A stretch of DNA of 64,000 bases from Draconibacterium aestuarii (GCA_026671195.1 JAPOHD010000024.1:27241-91240), one strand, 5' to 3'; shown: positions 38,007 to 48,650, counted from the first letter of the stretch. Made by a program: numbers and translations. The notes: generated by a model not told the origin, from the letters alone.

Positions 38007-40475
38007 TTATTTTTCATCTACCAAAATTAAATATTGACCTTCGTTCAGGTGAAATTGGCCAGTTGAAAGTCCCTCCACCTGGTTCGAAAGAAACTCAGTG
38101 TCATCAATTTTCTTCAATTGAATTTTTTGATTTATATCCTTTTCCAGCTTAACATAAGCTTTAGTGCTGACAGGGATTTCCAACTCGTAATGTACCTTAT
38201 TATCAGATTTTTTCCAGTTGGATACTATTTTACCATACGGTGAAACGTAACTAGAATTGACGTGTTCCAAGTCTTTTGGCACAGCAGGAGCAAGTACAAA
38301 TTCTTCAAACCCCGGAAAATCAGGGTCGGGCTGAATGCCGCCTAACCAGCGAAAAAACCATTCGGAAACTGTTCCAAACATGGGATGGCAATTAGAATAT
38401 ACATTGTCGCTTTCCTTCCAGGTTTCCCAAAGGGTGGTGGCACCATTGCTTATCATAAAACCCCAACCTGGATATTCCGGACTATTTACGATCTGAAAAA
38501 CCTTTTCGGGAGAAACATATTTCGAAAGTACTTCCAAAATATATTTTGTTCCGAAAATACCAGTTGTAAAATGACCGGCAGGAGCTTTCTCAACTGCATT
38601 CATTAATGAATCAATAGCTATCTCTATTTCATCTTCAGGCACAATATCGTAGTAGAGCAATGTGGCAAACAACGTTTGACGGTTAATTTTTTCAGTGACT
38701 GGTTTGTCCCAGAATTCTCCTTCCAGTCGTGATTTGATTTTTTCGGCAAGCTGGTTGTATTGTTTTTCTCCTTCGCTATCATCCATAATAGAAGCAAATT
38801 CCTGCATTATTCTGGCACACAACAAATAGTGGCTTGTACCTGTCAGTTCAACGGGCACAGGAATTAACGATTCATGATCGCCCAATCCGGAATCCACCCA
38901 TCCTTCAGGGTGAATTCTTGCTGCCTTTTCCATCCATTTTTTATTGAAATCATACATTTCCCTGACTAGCTCCTCATCATTATAATAAAGGTACAGGTAG
39001 TATTGAGTTGTAAGAAAGGCCGACTCCCAGCTCAATCCACAGTACTGGATTCCTACAAATGGAGCGGTATCTACAAATATGGAATCGTTCATGGCGTCTA
39101 TCCAGTCATAGATGGTTTTCCTGTAAAACGACTGTATGTCAAAATTGTAGATGAAAGTCTCGCTTGTAGCGTTTAAGTCACCTCCGTAACCGAATTTTTC
39201 GCGGGCAGGACAATCCGACTGCACACTAATAAGGTTGGCAAGAAAGGTTCTTTGGGAAGCATCCTGGATGTCATTTAGTAATGCTGACGAGCTGGTGAAA
39301 TGATTGATTCCGGAAACATTTGAATTCAATGCCAACCCTTCAACCGCTTCAAGCTCTGGTTGCTTATCTAATCCTTTAATCTCCATATACCGGAAAGTAT
39401 GGAAGGTAAATTCAGGCTCAAAATATGCTACATTCTGACTTCCAAAAATATATGTATCAGTTTGCCAGGCTACATCAGGAGCTCCCGGGCCTCCCACTCC
39501 TTCTCTTTTAATCTGGCCACAGACAGTAGTCATTGGATTTAAAGTTCCATCGGAATAGATTCTTTCTCCAAAGCGAAAAACAACAGAATCTCCTGGCTCC
39601 CCATTAAGCTTAATTCTAAATGTTCCAGTAAAATTTTCTCCCATATCCACTATGTAAATTCCCTCTTGTGGTGAATATATTTTTTCAGGACGAATACGTT
39701 GTGTTACTTGAATTGGTGGAAAAAATGCTTTTTGCAGCTCTCCTCCCGGCCCTTCAGCAGGAACTGTATTTTGCCATGAAGAATCATCAAACCCGGGTTT
39801 GTCCCAGCCATTAATTTCATTACGTGCATCATACACATCGCCCAGATAAATATTGTTTTTCAGTAAAGGTCCATCAGCAAATTTCCATGAATTATCTGTT
39901 GCAACTTCCTCTGTTTTTCCATTTTGGTATTCCAAAATAATTTTACCGATAAAAACCGGACGACCTACTTTCAAAACTTCCCTTAAATTGCGGCGGCCCC
40001 ACATTCTTAATGGAAGAGGATTGTAAAATCCGTTTCCGAGAGTAACACCAATGCAATTTTTTTCAGAATTCAGTAAATCCGTTATGTCATATTCAGAATA
40101 ATAAATCCTTTTGCTGAAATCGGTCCAGGCAGGATCTAACCTGTTTTGACCTATTCTTTGCCCATTAATTGTAGCCCTGTAATAGCCTGCAGCTGTTATC
40201 AGCAACTTTGCTGACTCTAATTGGCCGTTTACAGCGATTTCTTTTCGGAAGAGGGGTGACGGATCATCAAGATAAAAAAGAGAATCTTTCTCAGGCAACG
40301 GTTTATTATTGCCAATCCAGTGTGTGCTCTCATTGGCTTTCAAATTGTTTAAGTCCGGTTTATTTTTCTCACTATTACAACCTGATATAAATAGCAGAAC
40401 AACTAATACAAGTATGTTCATCATCCTAAAAAAAATATAGATTAATCTGTTAGTTTTATTTTCCATTTTTTGCAT
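38007..40475 (-). CDS. GH78-type rhamnosidase lipoprotein, short form
   Basis: 822 residues with a lipobox (VVLLFISGC). It lacks the N-terminal Fn3-like domain of the other GH78 enzymes and begins directly with the beta-sandwich (AGYYRATINGQRIGQNRLDP). Catalytic blocks: SDCPAREKFGYGGDLNATSE (general acid Glu) and NGATTLWETWKESDNVYSNC (base Glu). The ATG at 40475 is used; an alternative at 40466 (MENKTN) would fit the lipoprotein signal equally well. Missing the N-terminal module suggests a different reach or substrate. Ten bases follow to the next gene and 28 precede. Confidence 0.87.
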   Translation of the reverse strand: MQKMENKTNRLIYIFFRMMNILVLVVLLFISGCNSEKNKPDLNNLKANESTHWIGNNKPLPEKDSLFYLDDPSPLFRKEIAVNGQLESAKLLITAAGYYRATINGQRIGQNRLDPAWTDFSKRIYYSEYDITDLLNSEKNCIGVTLGNGFYNPLPLRMWGRRNLREVLKVGRPVFIGKIILEYQNGKTEEVATDNSWKFADGPLLKNNIYLGDVYDARNEINGWDKPGFDDSSWQNTVPAEGPGGELQKAFFPPIQVTQRIRPEKIYSPQEGIYIVDMGENFTGTFRIKLNGEPGDSVVFRFGERIYSDGTLNPMTTVCGQIKREGVGGPGAPDVAWQTDTYIFGSQNVAYFEPEFTFHTFRYMEIKGLDKQPELEAVEGLALNSNVSGINHFTSSSALLNDIQDASQRTFLANLISVQSDCPAREKFGYGGDLNATSETFIYNFDIQSFYRKTIYDWIDAMNDSIFVDTAPFVGIQYCGLSWESAFLTTQYYLYLYYNDEELVREMYDFNKKWMEKAARIHPEGWVDSGLGDHESLIPVPVELTGTSHYLLCARIMQEFASIMDDSEGEKQYNQLAEKIKSRLEGEFWDKPVTEKINRQTLFATLLYYDIVPEDEIEIAIDSLMNAVEKAPAGHFTTGIFGTKYILEVLSKYVSPEKVFQIVNSPEYPGWGFMISNGATTLWETWKESDNVYSNCHPMFGTVSEWFFRWLGGIQPDPDFPGFEEFVLAPAVPKDLEHVNSSYVSPYGKIVSNWKKSDNKVHYELEIPVSTKAYVKLEKDINQKIQLKKIDDTEFLSNQVEGLSTGQFHLNEGQYLILVDEK

Positions 40476-40503
40476 CTTTTCATTGTTACCTTCTTCATTC
40501 GGA

Positions 40504-42801
40504 TTATTTGGCTACAAATCTGAGTTGGCTACCTTCCACCTGAAATTGGTAATAACCATTATCCTTTCCGAGAAAAACAGCCGCTTGATTTTTCAATTCT
40601 TTATTATCCCAGATAAGTTGTTCATTCAAAGTAATATTTTTATAGGAATCCGGAATACAGACAATCGCCTTACTTGTTTCCGGAATGGTTGCTTTAACCT
40701 GGTATTCCTTATTATTTGAGCTGACTTCAACTGAAAATTTCCCATTAATAGTAATGTTTTCAGTTTCTGCATAAGAAAGATTTCCAAGTTGGGGTTTAAT
40801 GCGAATTGTCTTCCATGCGGGTTCAACCGGAGATACACCGCACACATATTGAGAGAGAATAGTTAATCCTCCACCGCTCCAGGCGTGATTGACTGTTCCC
40901 CCACCATATCCATCTCTTCCAACTCCCCATCCTTCATAAAGTGTAGTCAGCTTCGAATCACGCACCATTTCATAAAACCTTTCTTTTAATCTTTCGAGTC
41001 CATATTCTTCATACCCCATCATAAAAAGTGCTTCGATAACATATTTTTCCATATACGGACTTGCATAAAACTGGGTTTGAAGAATCTGGTAGATTTCAGT
41101 AAATTTATCGGGATCGGCTAAGCCTGCAACAACAGCCAGGGCCTGGGTGCGATCATCTGTATCACCTTCATAACCTTCCGATCGGTATTCTTCGCCATTC
41201 CATAATTGTTTATTAAAAGCTGACTTAAATTCTGCCATCTTTTTTTCAACTCTTACAGCTTCTGAATTGTTGCCCAATACTTCTGACATGTTACGATATC
41301 CCTTCAGCGCCAAATAGTACCACGCATTAAACAGACTTTGTTTGTCAATATTGGTACCCCAGTCGCCCCAATACCAGTCACCTTCCCTATGCTCCAAAAT
41401 CCCTGATTCATTCAGTTGCCAAACATCCAGGTATCGTTTAACCCCATCGTAAACTTTTTCAATGGTTTCTTTATCGCCTGTATTAAGGTAATAATTCCAA
41501 AATCCATAGTATCCAATGCTCGCCAGCATTTGTCCGGGTAGTTCTCTGTTGTAGTTACCCGAAGGCACAGGAGAATAGATAGTTCCATCTTTGCGTTGCC
41601 AATTTATCAGTTCCAACATACCTTTTTTTGTAAGATGTGCTGCTGAAGGAGATAATGCATAAAAAGCTTCTCCACTTTCGTTGACCAAATCGCCCCACCA
41701 TTGCGCTCTTTCGCGGTCGGGGCAATCCATATAGGTGTCACGCATGGTTACGTATAAAGTTCGTAATGCTTTTTGCCACATTTCATTGTAAAACGAGTCG
41801 TTACAATCAAAGCTCCCTGTAAAAGTTGCACCATAACCTGTTTCCCTAAATTTGAGTTCCAAAACCTCAACTCCTTCCGGAAAATAATACCTGACGTGAT
41901 GTCCGTTCATCCAGCCTAACGATTCGTATTCCTGAATACCAGCACCGGTAACATATTCCGCTCTTACATTGGGTGGACCTCCTCCATAATAATGATCCGT
42001 GCGGATTTCAATCACTTTTCCTGATTCTGATCTGATTTTGAAATATGGAGTTATGTGAGCGTTATATGGAAGCTTACAAATCAACGTATCTCCTTTACTA
42101 ATATATGGAAGATCAACAGTTTGTTCATAATTTTTTATACCAAAATTCTTCCATTGTGGTATAGGTCTTTCTACAAGGTTGTTCCATGGTGCTGATTCTG
42201 CATTGCCTACTATTTTTACTCTTCTGAAACCTCGATTCTCAGAATCAGACTTCACCCAATCAAAATTTCCCCTTCGTGCATCAAACCGGATGTTAGACTC
42301 AGGTAAACGATAGTTGGGGTAAGGACGTGAGGTATATTCATAAGCCCTGTCAATTCGCCCATTCCAAGTGGCATCACTTAATATATCAATTGCATCACAC
42401 TGAAAGACAAGTCCTTCCTGCCCACTGCTATTATGCGAAAATCCATCTTTCCCAAAATACCAGAGTAAAATGGCTATTTTGTTTGGTCCGGTTTTTAAAT
42501 AACTGGTAATATCAACTTTATCGTAATATGTATCTTCAGGTGTTGGCCCCCTTTTTAACTGGCCCTCAAATACAACCAATTCTCCATTAATCCACATCCA
42601 ATACTTCGAATCACATGCAATTGAGGCGATTGCTTTTGGAGGTACTTTCTCTAAATCGAATGTTTTGACAAAATCAGTCCAGACATTTGATTCGTTCTGA
42701 CTTTCATTTGCTGCTATTCTTTTTGCCGTCCATTTTTCATCAGCATAAAGATGGTTCAATAGAAAAGTCATCAATAATAATAGTACAATTTGTTTCTTCA
42801 T
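40504..42801 (-). CDS. GH78-type glycosidase, compact form
   Basis: 765 residues, the shortest of the five, with a type I signal peptide (QIVLLLLMTFLLNHLYA). N-terminal binding sandwich (ACDSKYWMWINGELVVFEGQ) and helical barrel with TYMDCPDRERAQWWGDLVNE (Glu and the W-x-GD pair kept) and TTLYEGWGVGRDGYGGGTVN. This arrangement is typical of the bacterial alpha-L-rhamnosidase-like group annotated from the six-hairpin domain. Periplasmic exo-enzyme; specificity for rhamnose is probable but other deoxysugars are possible. It starts 8 bases after the GH106 gene. Confidence 0.83.
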   Translation of the reverse strand: MKKQIVLLLLMTFLLNHLYADEKWTAKRIAANESQNESNVWTDFVKTFDLEKVPPKAIASIACDSKYWMWINGELVVFEGQLKRGPTPEDTYYDKVDITSYLKTGPNKIAILLWYFGKDGFSHNSSGQEGLVFQCDAIDILSDATWNGRIDRAYEYTSRPYPNYRLPESNIRFDARRGNFDWVKSDSENRGFRRVKIVGNAESAPWNNLVERPIPQWKNFGIKNYEQTVDLPYISKGDTLICKLPYNAHITPYFKIRSESGKVIEIRTDHYYGGGPPNVRAEYVTGAGIQEYESLGWMNGHHVRYYFPEGVEVLELKFRETGYGATFTGSFDCNDSFYNEMWQKALRTLYVTMRDTYMDCPDRERAQWWGDLVNESGEAFYALSPSAAHLTKKGMLELINWQRKDGTIYSPVPSGNYNRELPGQMLASIGYYGFWNYYLNTGDKETIEKVYDGVKRYLDVWQLNESGILEHREGDWYWGDWGTNIDKQSLFNAWYYLALKGYRNMSEVLGNNSEAVRVEKKMAEFKSAFNKQLWNGEEYRSEGYEGDTDDRTQALAVVAGLADPDKFTEIYQILQTQFYASPYMEKYVIEALFMMGYEEYGLERLKERFYEMVRDSKLTTLYEGWGVGRDGYGGGTVNHAWSGGGLTILSQYVCGVSPVEPAWKTIRIKPQLGNLSYAETENITINGKFSVEVSSNNKEYQVKATIPETSKAIVCIPDSYKNITLNEQLIWDNKELKNQAAVFLGKDNGYYQFQVEGSQLRFVAK

Positions 42802-42809
42802 AGCATTCT

Positions 42810-45641
42810 TTAATTTGCGATAAGTTGAATATCTCCTTCAATACCCACGGGAATTTTCTCGTAGCCACGCGTCCACCTTTTAGCTGTCGGATTATCATCA
42901 AGACTCATGACATAATTGCTCAATACCGTAATGTATTTGATTTCGAGTTTGTTTTTCCCAACGTTAACCATGTCTTCAATATTGAATACGGGAGTTCCAT
43001 ACCAACTATTGCCGACCTTTTTGTCATTCAGAACAACTTCAATTATCCCTTTATTTACATTTTCCAATTCCAGCCACCGGAAATTATCATTCGAAGTAAA
43101 TTCAGTTGTATATGTTATCGTACCCGCAAAATTATGCAGCTGCGGATTGGCAGAAGCTCCAAAATCTTCCAATTTGGTAAAAATCATACTAAATGATTCA
43201 CCGTTGGTATGTTCAAAGAATACTTCCCATGGGCCGTCTATTGTTTTTATTTTTTTGTCCCGAGCTTGTTGTACGATAGGTTCTGGTTCTCCTTCCATAT
43301 TTGGGTCAAAGACCAGCAACAGTGAATGAAGTGGATTTAGCTCTATGGATAATTCATTTTTGTTACCGTTGAATGGGAAAACAGAACGGGTACCAGTTTC
43401 CGGATTCCAAATCCATGGTGTTTTCGCCCCCGGTGGAAATACCGCCTTGAAAATTGCCCCTTGTTTTCGGCTGGTATTGGTAAAAAACCAAATATCCTTA
43501 TCACCTGCTTTTTTATGAATCTGATATACGGATTGGTTGGGAATGTCAATTTCAACATCTTTTTTGATTTGAATTTTTTTAAACAGTTCCATCGTCCAGG
43601 GCAGCAAATCACCTTCCGTTTCCGGACTTGAAACTTCAATATAGCGTTCGGAAAATTCGGTTTGAAGTTCAGCAAAGACTGTTTGAACAATGGAGTCATT
43701 TTTAGATGCATTCTGAAAAGAAAGAGACCGGTTCGGCGTTTTTGCAATGGCGATCAAGGTTCCTCCATTTTGAACAAATTTGAGTAATCCTCTTGCAGCT
43801 TCAGCGTCCATTGACTCTACGCTACTTAGCATGATGGTGTTATACGACATAGGACCGTAAGTTAGCTTTCCATTGCTTTTAATACCCTCCCTGATAATAT
43901 TCTGCCCAATGTAGTCACACGAACTGCCCACCTGACTAATAGGTTCCCAAAGGCGGTAACAGTACCATGGCTCCGTATGAAACTGATTTCGGGTTAATCC
44001 GTGATTGGACCAAATATCAGCTTCGGGTGCCAGGATGGCAATATTTTTTATCGGTTGTGAATTTTGAAACACATGAGACAAGCGGGCATTGTATTCCACC
44101 CATTCGTGAAAATAAGGCCACCAGATATTGTGTTCATTGAAATAACTTCCGTATCGAATCCAGCCCGGGAAGCCAGCTTCGAGTGGAGAGTAATTATATC
44201 CATGTAAAACTGCATGGTTCATGCCAGTAATAAAATTCATATCATCATGCTGTTTTATTTCTTCCAGTGAAGTTTTAAAAACACCACGTGTATTGGTCAT
44301 AGCTTCATTACTGATTATCTTTTTCCCTGTAAGATGTCCTCCGGAGGCAGCATACATATTCCAAATCATATATCCATGCCCCTGATTCCAGGTCCAGGCG
44401 TCGGCATTCATATCAGAAGAATAAATCCAGTTATTGCTTTCCGGAATATCAGCAATCATGTTTCCTTCCATCATTCCCATTAAAAAGGGCGTTCCGTAAG
44501 CCTGATAGCGGCAAAGCAAATTTCGTTTAGTACAAAAATCCTGAAACTCCTGTGTGAAGTTTTTTAAGAAAGTTTTTACCAGCAACCTGTTGTAATCATA
44601 ACGTACCCTTTTTAAGTTTTCTGCAAAAGCAGGTTCATAATTTTCTTCGGGGTAGCCGGTATAAGGATTATAAAAAATGAACGGGTACCATGGTTTGAGC
44701 GGATAATTGTATGTTTCAAAAAAAAGCCTTTCGAATCCGTCTGTCCAGTTGGCACCATCGAGTTCTATGCTATCACAAAACAAGGCTCTTATCAGTTCGG
44801 AAAGCGGTGTACCAGTATCTTCACTTATTTTATTTAACCGGTTTAGGTAAGCCCGTGTAATTTTTGACTCATAATGATTCATTACCGGGCCGGCAGCACC
44901 CGGTGCACCGTGCAGCACCTCACGGTTGCTGCGTTGTAAAATGCCGTAAACAAGTTCGTAATTGCCGGCAGGAACTTCAAATGTTAGCCGGTTATTTTTT
45001 TTGAAACCATCAGTCAGGTCAGTAATTTCTGCGTGAGACTGAACTCCAGCAGGCACTAGCCGTACAAACACCAGTTCATGGCTTTTTGCTGCCTCGTAGC
45101 TTCGGGAAAGCGCTTCCACTGCTTTTTTGTACAAACTTTCCAAATCCTCGTTCAGGTACTGTCCTCCCAAACAGGGAATTTTATGTACAATTATTCGCTG
45201 AATGGTTTCATCTTCTTCCAGAAACTCACCCCCAAAAGGCCAACCTGAACCGACAATCAAGTCGGCAAGCATTCCTCTTTTTTGTGCTTCAAGCGCAGCA
45301 AATTTGAGCAATTCGTTCCATTCTTTGCTAATCCAGGTGAGCGCTTCAATTCCCAAATCATTTGCTTCTTCGGGCATGGCAATCGGGTTTATTTCTACAC
45401 CTCCAATTCCGGCTTTTTGCAAAAAATCAAGTTGCCGAATAATTTCTTCCTTTTCCAAATGGTTTCCATTCCACCACCATCTGACAAACGGACGTGCATC
45501 TGAAGGAGGATCAACAAAACCATCAAATAAAGTGTCGTCTATAACTTTACTTGAGTTTTTATTACATCCCGAAATGAAAATTAAAAATACCAGCCCGATT
45601 AGCTTTAAGATATATTTTGCACCTCTCTTTTTTTTGTTCAT
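42810..45641 (-). CDS. GH106-family alpha-L-rhamnosidase-like lipoprotein
   Basis: 943 residues with lipobox LVFLIFISGC. The GH106 entry DARPFVRWWWNGNHLEKEEI and LQKAGIGGVEINPIAMPEE is a textbook match. Active-site Glu candidates lie in MMEGNMIADIPESNNW and KKIISNEAMTNTRGVFK; the C-terminal jelly roll (ITYTTEFTSNDNFRWLELEN, VLNDKKVGNSWYGTPVFNI) binds carbohydrate or shields the site. In transcription order it is the first glycosidase after the WbsX-type gene, 109 bases downstream, and leads the string of GH78 genes. Confidence 0.88.
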   Translation of the reverse strand: MNKKKRGAKYILKLIGLVFLIFISGCNKNSSKVIDDTLFDGFVDPPSDARPFVRWWWNGNHLEKEEIIRQLDFLQKAGIGGVEINPIAMPEEANDLGIEALTWISKEWNELLKFAALEAQKRGMLADLIVGSGWPFGGEFLEEDETIQRIIVHKIPCLGGQYLNEDLESLYKKAVEALSRSYEAAKSHELVFVRLVPAGVQSHAEITDLTDGFKKNNRLTFEVPAGNYELVYGILQRSNREVLHGAPGAAGPVMNHYESKITRAYLNRLNKISEDTGTPLSELIRALFCDSIELDGANWTDGFERLFFETYNYPLKPWYPFIFYNPYTGYPEENYEPAFAENLKRVRYDYNRLLVKTFLKNFTQEFQDFCTKRNLLCRYQAYGTPFLMGMMEGNMIADIPESNNWIYSSDMNADAWTWNQGHGYMIWNMYAASGGHLTGKKIISNEAMTNTRGVFKTSLEEIKQHDDMNFITGMNHAVLHGYNYSPLEAGFPGWIRYGSYFNEHNIWWPYFHEWVEYNARLSHVFQNSQPIKNIAILAPEADIWSNHGLTRNQFHTEPWYCYRLWEPISQVGSSCDYIGQNIIREGIKSNGKLTYGPMSYNTIMLSSVESMDAEAARGLLKFVQNGGTLIAIAKTPNRSLSFQNASKNDSIVQTVFAELQTEFSERYIEVSSPETEGDLLPWTMELFKKIQIKKDVEIDIPNQSVYQIHKKAGDKDIWFFTNTSRKQGAIFKAVFPPGAKTPWIWNPETGTRSVFPFNGNKNELSIELNPLHSLLLVFDPNMEGEPEPIVQQARDKKIKTIDGPWEVFFEHTNGESFSMIFTKLEDFGASANPQLHNFAGTITYTTEFTSNDNFRWLELENVNKGIIEVVLNDKKVGNSWYGTPVFNIEDMVNVGKNKLEIKYITVLSNYVMSLDDNPTAKRWTRGYEKIPVGIEGDIQLIAN

Positions 45642-45750
45642 TGGTTTAGATTAAAATAATGATTCAGAAAAAAAGGAACTATTATTTCGACTTCAGAACT
45701 TAGAAATCATAAAAATTATTTTTATGAGCAGAGTTCTATTCGTGTTGTTT

Positions 45751-47022
45751 TTAATAAGTATCGTAATCTTCTTTGATTACCTTTTTAACTGCTTCCAGGT
45801 ACCCAAATCCGTTTAACATATTAGGTAACAAATAACTCCCTTCCACCCACTCATTCCATGCATTTATCGTAATCAATTTGGGTTGTTCTGGGTGATTGTC
45901 AGCATATTTTTTTGCTTTAGACAGTAATGCCGCAAAACTTTCAGGCGTACTGTGGTAGTGCACTACATCCCTGATTCCTTTGTCAGGGAAGCGAGGTGTT
46001 TCATCCCAGCCAATGGAAACACACGGAAATAATGGAATATTTAAAACTGAGTCCATCTGTGCCCTTATTTTTACGGCATTGTTCCCATAAGTGAGGTAAT
46101 CTTCTTTAAGACCACCCATATTATATAATGCCACGCTATTAAATCCCATTTCGTTGATCCTTTTTGAGAATCTTTCGCCAGCTTCTTTTGACATAATAGA
46201 GCCTCCACCCTGGTTCCACTGGATATGGATACCCGGGAATCCGGCTTTTTTCACCTCTTCTCTGAAATAATCGAACGCTTTTCTGGCTTCTTCAAGACTC
46301 CCTCCAAAACTTTGTAGTAAATTATTAACACTAAATATTGAAAATACTGGTTTGCCGTCGATTTTAAAATAATTTGGATGATTAAAGTATTGTTTAATAA
46401 CCCTGTCAACAATTATTTTGAAATTTTCCCAGTCCAGAGCACCATCCCAAAGTAGCGAGTCATCATTTTTGAATTTATGCACATTCCAATAGTTACGTTC
46501 TACATCGTGGTTGGCCCACATAATATAAAACTGCATTTTGGAATTATTTTTTGCTTTCAAAAAACCATCATTAAGGGCACTTTCCAAAATGGGGCCTTCA
46601 TCAAACCAGTACCAGTCGTAAACAAAAATATCTACGCCATGATCCACTGCAACATCAATCCATTTCTCCACTACCTTTGGGTCATTATCCATTTCATACC
46701 CCCATAATGGTATACGTGGCTGATAATGAACATCAAATCTTGTATTTCCCTTTCTTATAAATTCCCATTCGCCAATACCTTCAGGCCAAAGCATATCGAC
46801 AAAACGACTGTCGTGATGGCACGACGACCACACATAAGCTGCTACATGATAATCACCTTTGACAGCGTTTTCCGGATTTTCATTCTGGCTCTGAACTTTT
46901 GGCGCGAAAAAAAATAAGCTACAAGCCAGCAGAAATTCTCCGGGGACTTTGATATGATTAAAAAATATCATTATGGTTACTGTTAAATAAATGATTATCC
47001 GGAATGTTATATACTCTTTCAA
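45751..47022 (-). CDS. WbsX-family GH99-like glycosidase
   Basis: 423 residues with an N-terminal hydrophobic segment and a possible signal peptide (LLACSLFFFAPKVQSQ). The WbsX/GH99-like hallmarks are AAYVWSSCHHDSRF, then GVDIFVYDWYWFDEGPI, then NHPNYFKIDGKPVFSI, and the closing ITINAWNEWVEGSYLLPN. The fold is a TIM barrel related to endo-alpha-mannosidases; members in glycan loci are thought to be glycosidases, but few are characterised. This is the only candidate for an endo-acting enzyme in the locus. It lies 20 bases after the sulfatase gene. Confidence 0.75.
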   Translation of the reverse strand: MKEYITFRIIIYLTVTIMIFFNHIKVPGEFLLACSLFFFAPKVQSQNENPENAVKGDYHVAAYVWSSCHHDSRFVDMLWPEGIGEWEFIRKGNTRFDVHYQPRIPLWGYEMDNDPKVVEKWIDVAVDHGVDIFVYDWYWFDEGPILESALNDGFLKAKNNSKMQFYIMWANHDVERNYWNVHKFKNDDSLLWDGALDWENFKIIVDRVIKQYFNHPNYFKIDGKPVFSIFSVNNLLQSFGGSLEEARKAFDYFREEVKKAGFPGIHIQWNQGGGSIMSKEAGERFSKRINEMGFNSVALYNMGGLKEDYLTYGNNAVKIRAQMDSVLNIPLFPCVSIGWDETPRFPDKGIRDVVHYHSTPESFAALLSKAKKYADNHPEQPKLITINAWNEWVEGSYLLPNMLNGFGYLEAVKKVIKEDYDTY

Positions 47023-47042
47023 TTAAATCGTCCTACGCATAA

Positions 47043-48440
47043 TTAACTGCCAATTTTAGCTTTTATCAACTCATTTGATATACTGTCGGTTTTCATTCTT
47101 AAGTTTTGCAACACTTTTTGAAAATTTGCAGATTCATTCAGATTGACAATTTCCAATTGATCGTTTTCTAAATCATACAATTCCTCGTGTGTTAAATCAT
47201 TTCTGTACCGAAAATATTTCCATTTTTTTGTGCGGATTGCTTCACTTGGAGGAATCATGGGCGTTTCCCATAAATGTTCACTAATAAAACATTCTCGATT
47301 CTCCAATGGATTTTCCCCATAAAGAAAACCAACAAGACTTTTTCCCTGCCAGATTTCAGGAACATCTACTCCTGCAAGATCAAGAATAGTAGCAGGAATA
47401 TCAATATTCAAAGCCATTTCATCAATATCCGTGTGCCCTTTATTTCTCGGATCGTAAATCATCATTGGCACGCGAAGAGAATTATCATACATTAACCATT
47501 TTCCTGCTAATTGACGTTCGCCTTCAAAATAACCATTATCTCCCATGAAAATAATTACTGTATTATCATCGAGTTCTTTATCTGCCAGCGCCCTTCTGAT
47601 TTTACCAATTTCTGCATCAACACCCGATATCATACGGTAATATCCTTTCATACTATGCTGATATTTTTCAGGTGTATCATATCGCCAGGTCCAGCGGGTA
47701 CGATTAATCCCTTCTTTCACATATCCAGGTTGTTCTTCAAAATATTTATCCTCACTCAAAATGGGACCAGGTATTGTAATGTCCTGATACAAATCATCAG
47801 TGGTTTGCTGCCAAAAATATTGATCTTCAGCCGGGTCATGTGCATGAGGAGCACTGAAACTTAATGAAAGACAGAAAGGGCTATCGCTTGGTGCTTCTTT
47901 TATAAAATCAATAGCATGTTGACCTGTATAACGCGTTAAATGGACTGTATCTTTTCCCAGGGTTTTGTAGAAATATCCCCTGTAGTCATTATATCTGCCA
48001 TTCCGATCATAAATTTCACAAACATCGAACAACGTTTTGATACTGTCATACTGGACACCAAACTTACCAAAAAAGCCTGTATAATAACCGGCATCCTTCA
48101 TGATTATGGGATAAGAATTTTTAATGTAAAGCTCTTTTATATTTCCTTGACCAAAGGTATATCCATGCGTACGTTCGTATAACCCGGTAAATATACTTGC
48201 TCTACTGGCTGCACAGATTGGAGTGGTAACAAAAGCATTTTTAAAATATATACCTTCTTTTGCCAGCCTATCCATTTCAGGCGTGTGAATAATCTTATTT
48301 TCTGCATATCCAATAGCATCCCATCGCTGATCATCGGTAAGAATAAAAATTACATTTGGCTTCTCAGCCTTTTTTATAGAACAAGACATCGGCATGTAAG
48401 TTACTACTATTAATAAAAAATGAATGATTCTTACAGTCAT
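47043..48440 (-). CDS. Formylglycine-dependent sulfatase
   Basis: About 465 residues from ATG 48440, which is preferred because the [20 protein letters not shown] lipoprotein signal starts there; the frame stays open upstream to 48551 only because it runs into a dispersed repeat. S1-family signature: [17 protein letters not shown] (metal-binding Asp pair) and [14 protein letters not shown], whose C-x-A-x-R motif (Cys76) would be matured to formylglycine; the third position is Ala rather than the usual Pro. [20 protein letters not shown] and [13 protein letters not shown] complete the site. It removes sulfate esters from the glycan, implying a marine or host sulfated substrate. The maturase is not in the window. 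Confidence 0.9.
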   Translation of the reverse strand: MTVRIIHFLLIVVTYMPMSCSIKKAEKPNVIFILTDDQRWDAIGYAENKIIHTPEMDRLAKEGIYFKNAFVTTPICAASRASIFTGLYERTHGYTFGQGNIKELYIKNSYPIIMKDAGYYTGFFGKFGVQYDSIKTLFDVCEIYDRNGRYNDYRGYFYKTLGKDTVHLTRYTGQHAIDFIKEAPSDSPFCLSLSFSAPHAHDPAEDQYFWQQTTDDLYQDITIPGPILSEDKYFEEQPGYVKEGINRTRWTWRYDTPEKYQHSMKGYYRMISGVDAEIGKIRRALADKELDDNTVIIFMGDNGYFEGERQLAGKWLMYDNSLRVPMMIYDPRNKGHTDIDEMALNIDIPATILDLAGVDVPEIWQGKSLVGFLYGENPLENRECFISEHLWETPMIPPSEAIRTKKWKYFRYRNDLTHEELYDLENDQLEIVNLNESANFQKVLQNLRMKTDSISNELIKAKIGS

Positions 48441-48496
48441 TACTTGAAGTTTATAATTTCTTGAATATCCGCTCGGTGTCATATCATTTGTTTTTA

Positions 48497-48580
48497 CGTC
48501 ATACTGAACTTGTTCCAGCATCTCATACACATGATAATCAACACCATACAAATTACCCCTGAAACGACTTCGGGGTGACG
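48497..48580. repeat. Dispersed REP-like element with inverted ends
   Basis: 84 bases bounded by CGTCA (48497-48501) and TGACG (48576-48580). Inside are CTGAACTTGTTCCAG (imperfect palindrome) and the hairpin ACCCCTGAA-ACGAC-TTCGGGGT. The sentence-like CTGAACTTGTTyCAGCATCT string is one I know as a recurrent intergenic repeat in Bacteroidota and relatives. It lies between susD and the sulfatase and may stabilise or punctuate the message. Confidence 0.5.
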
Positions 48581-48650
48581 TGCTAATTATGATTCATTAC
48601 GGACAATCAAAATAATTTCTCAGAATTTGAGTGAGAGAAAGCAAATTGAA

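Noticed and set aside
48441..48551. N-terminal extension of the sulfatase
   Set aside because: The extra 37 codons are made by the dispersed repeat and precede a good lipoprotein signal at ATG 48440.
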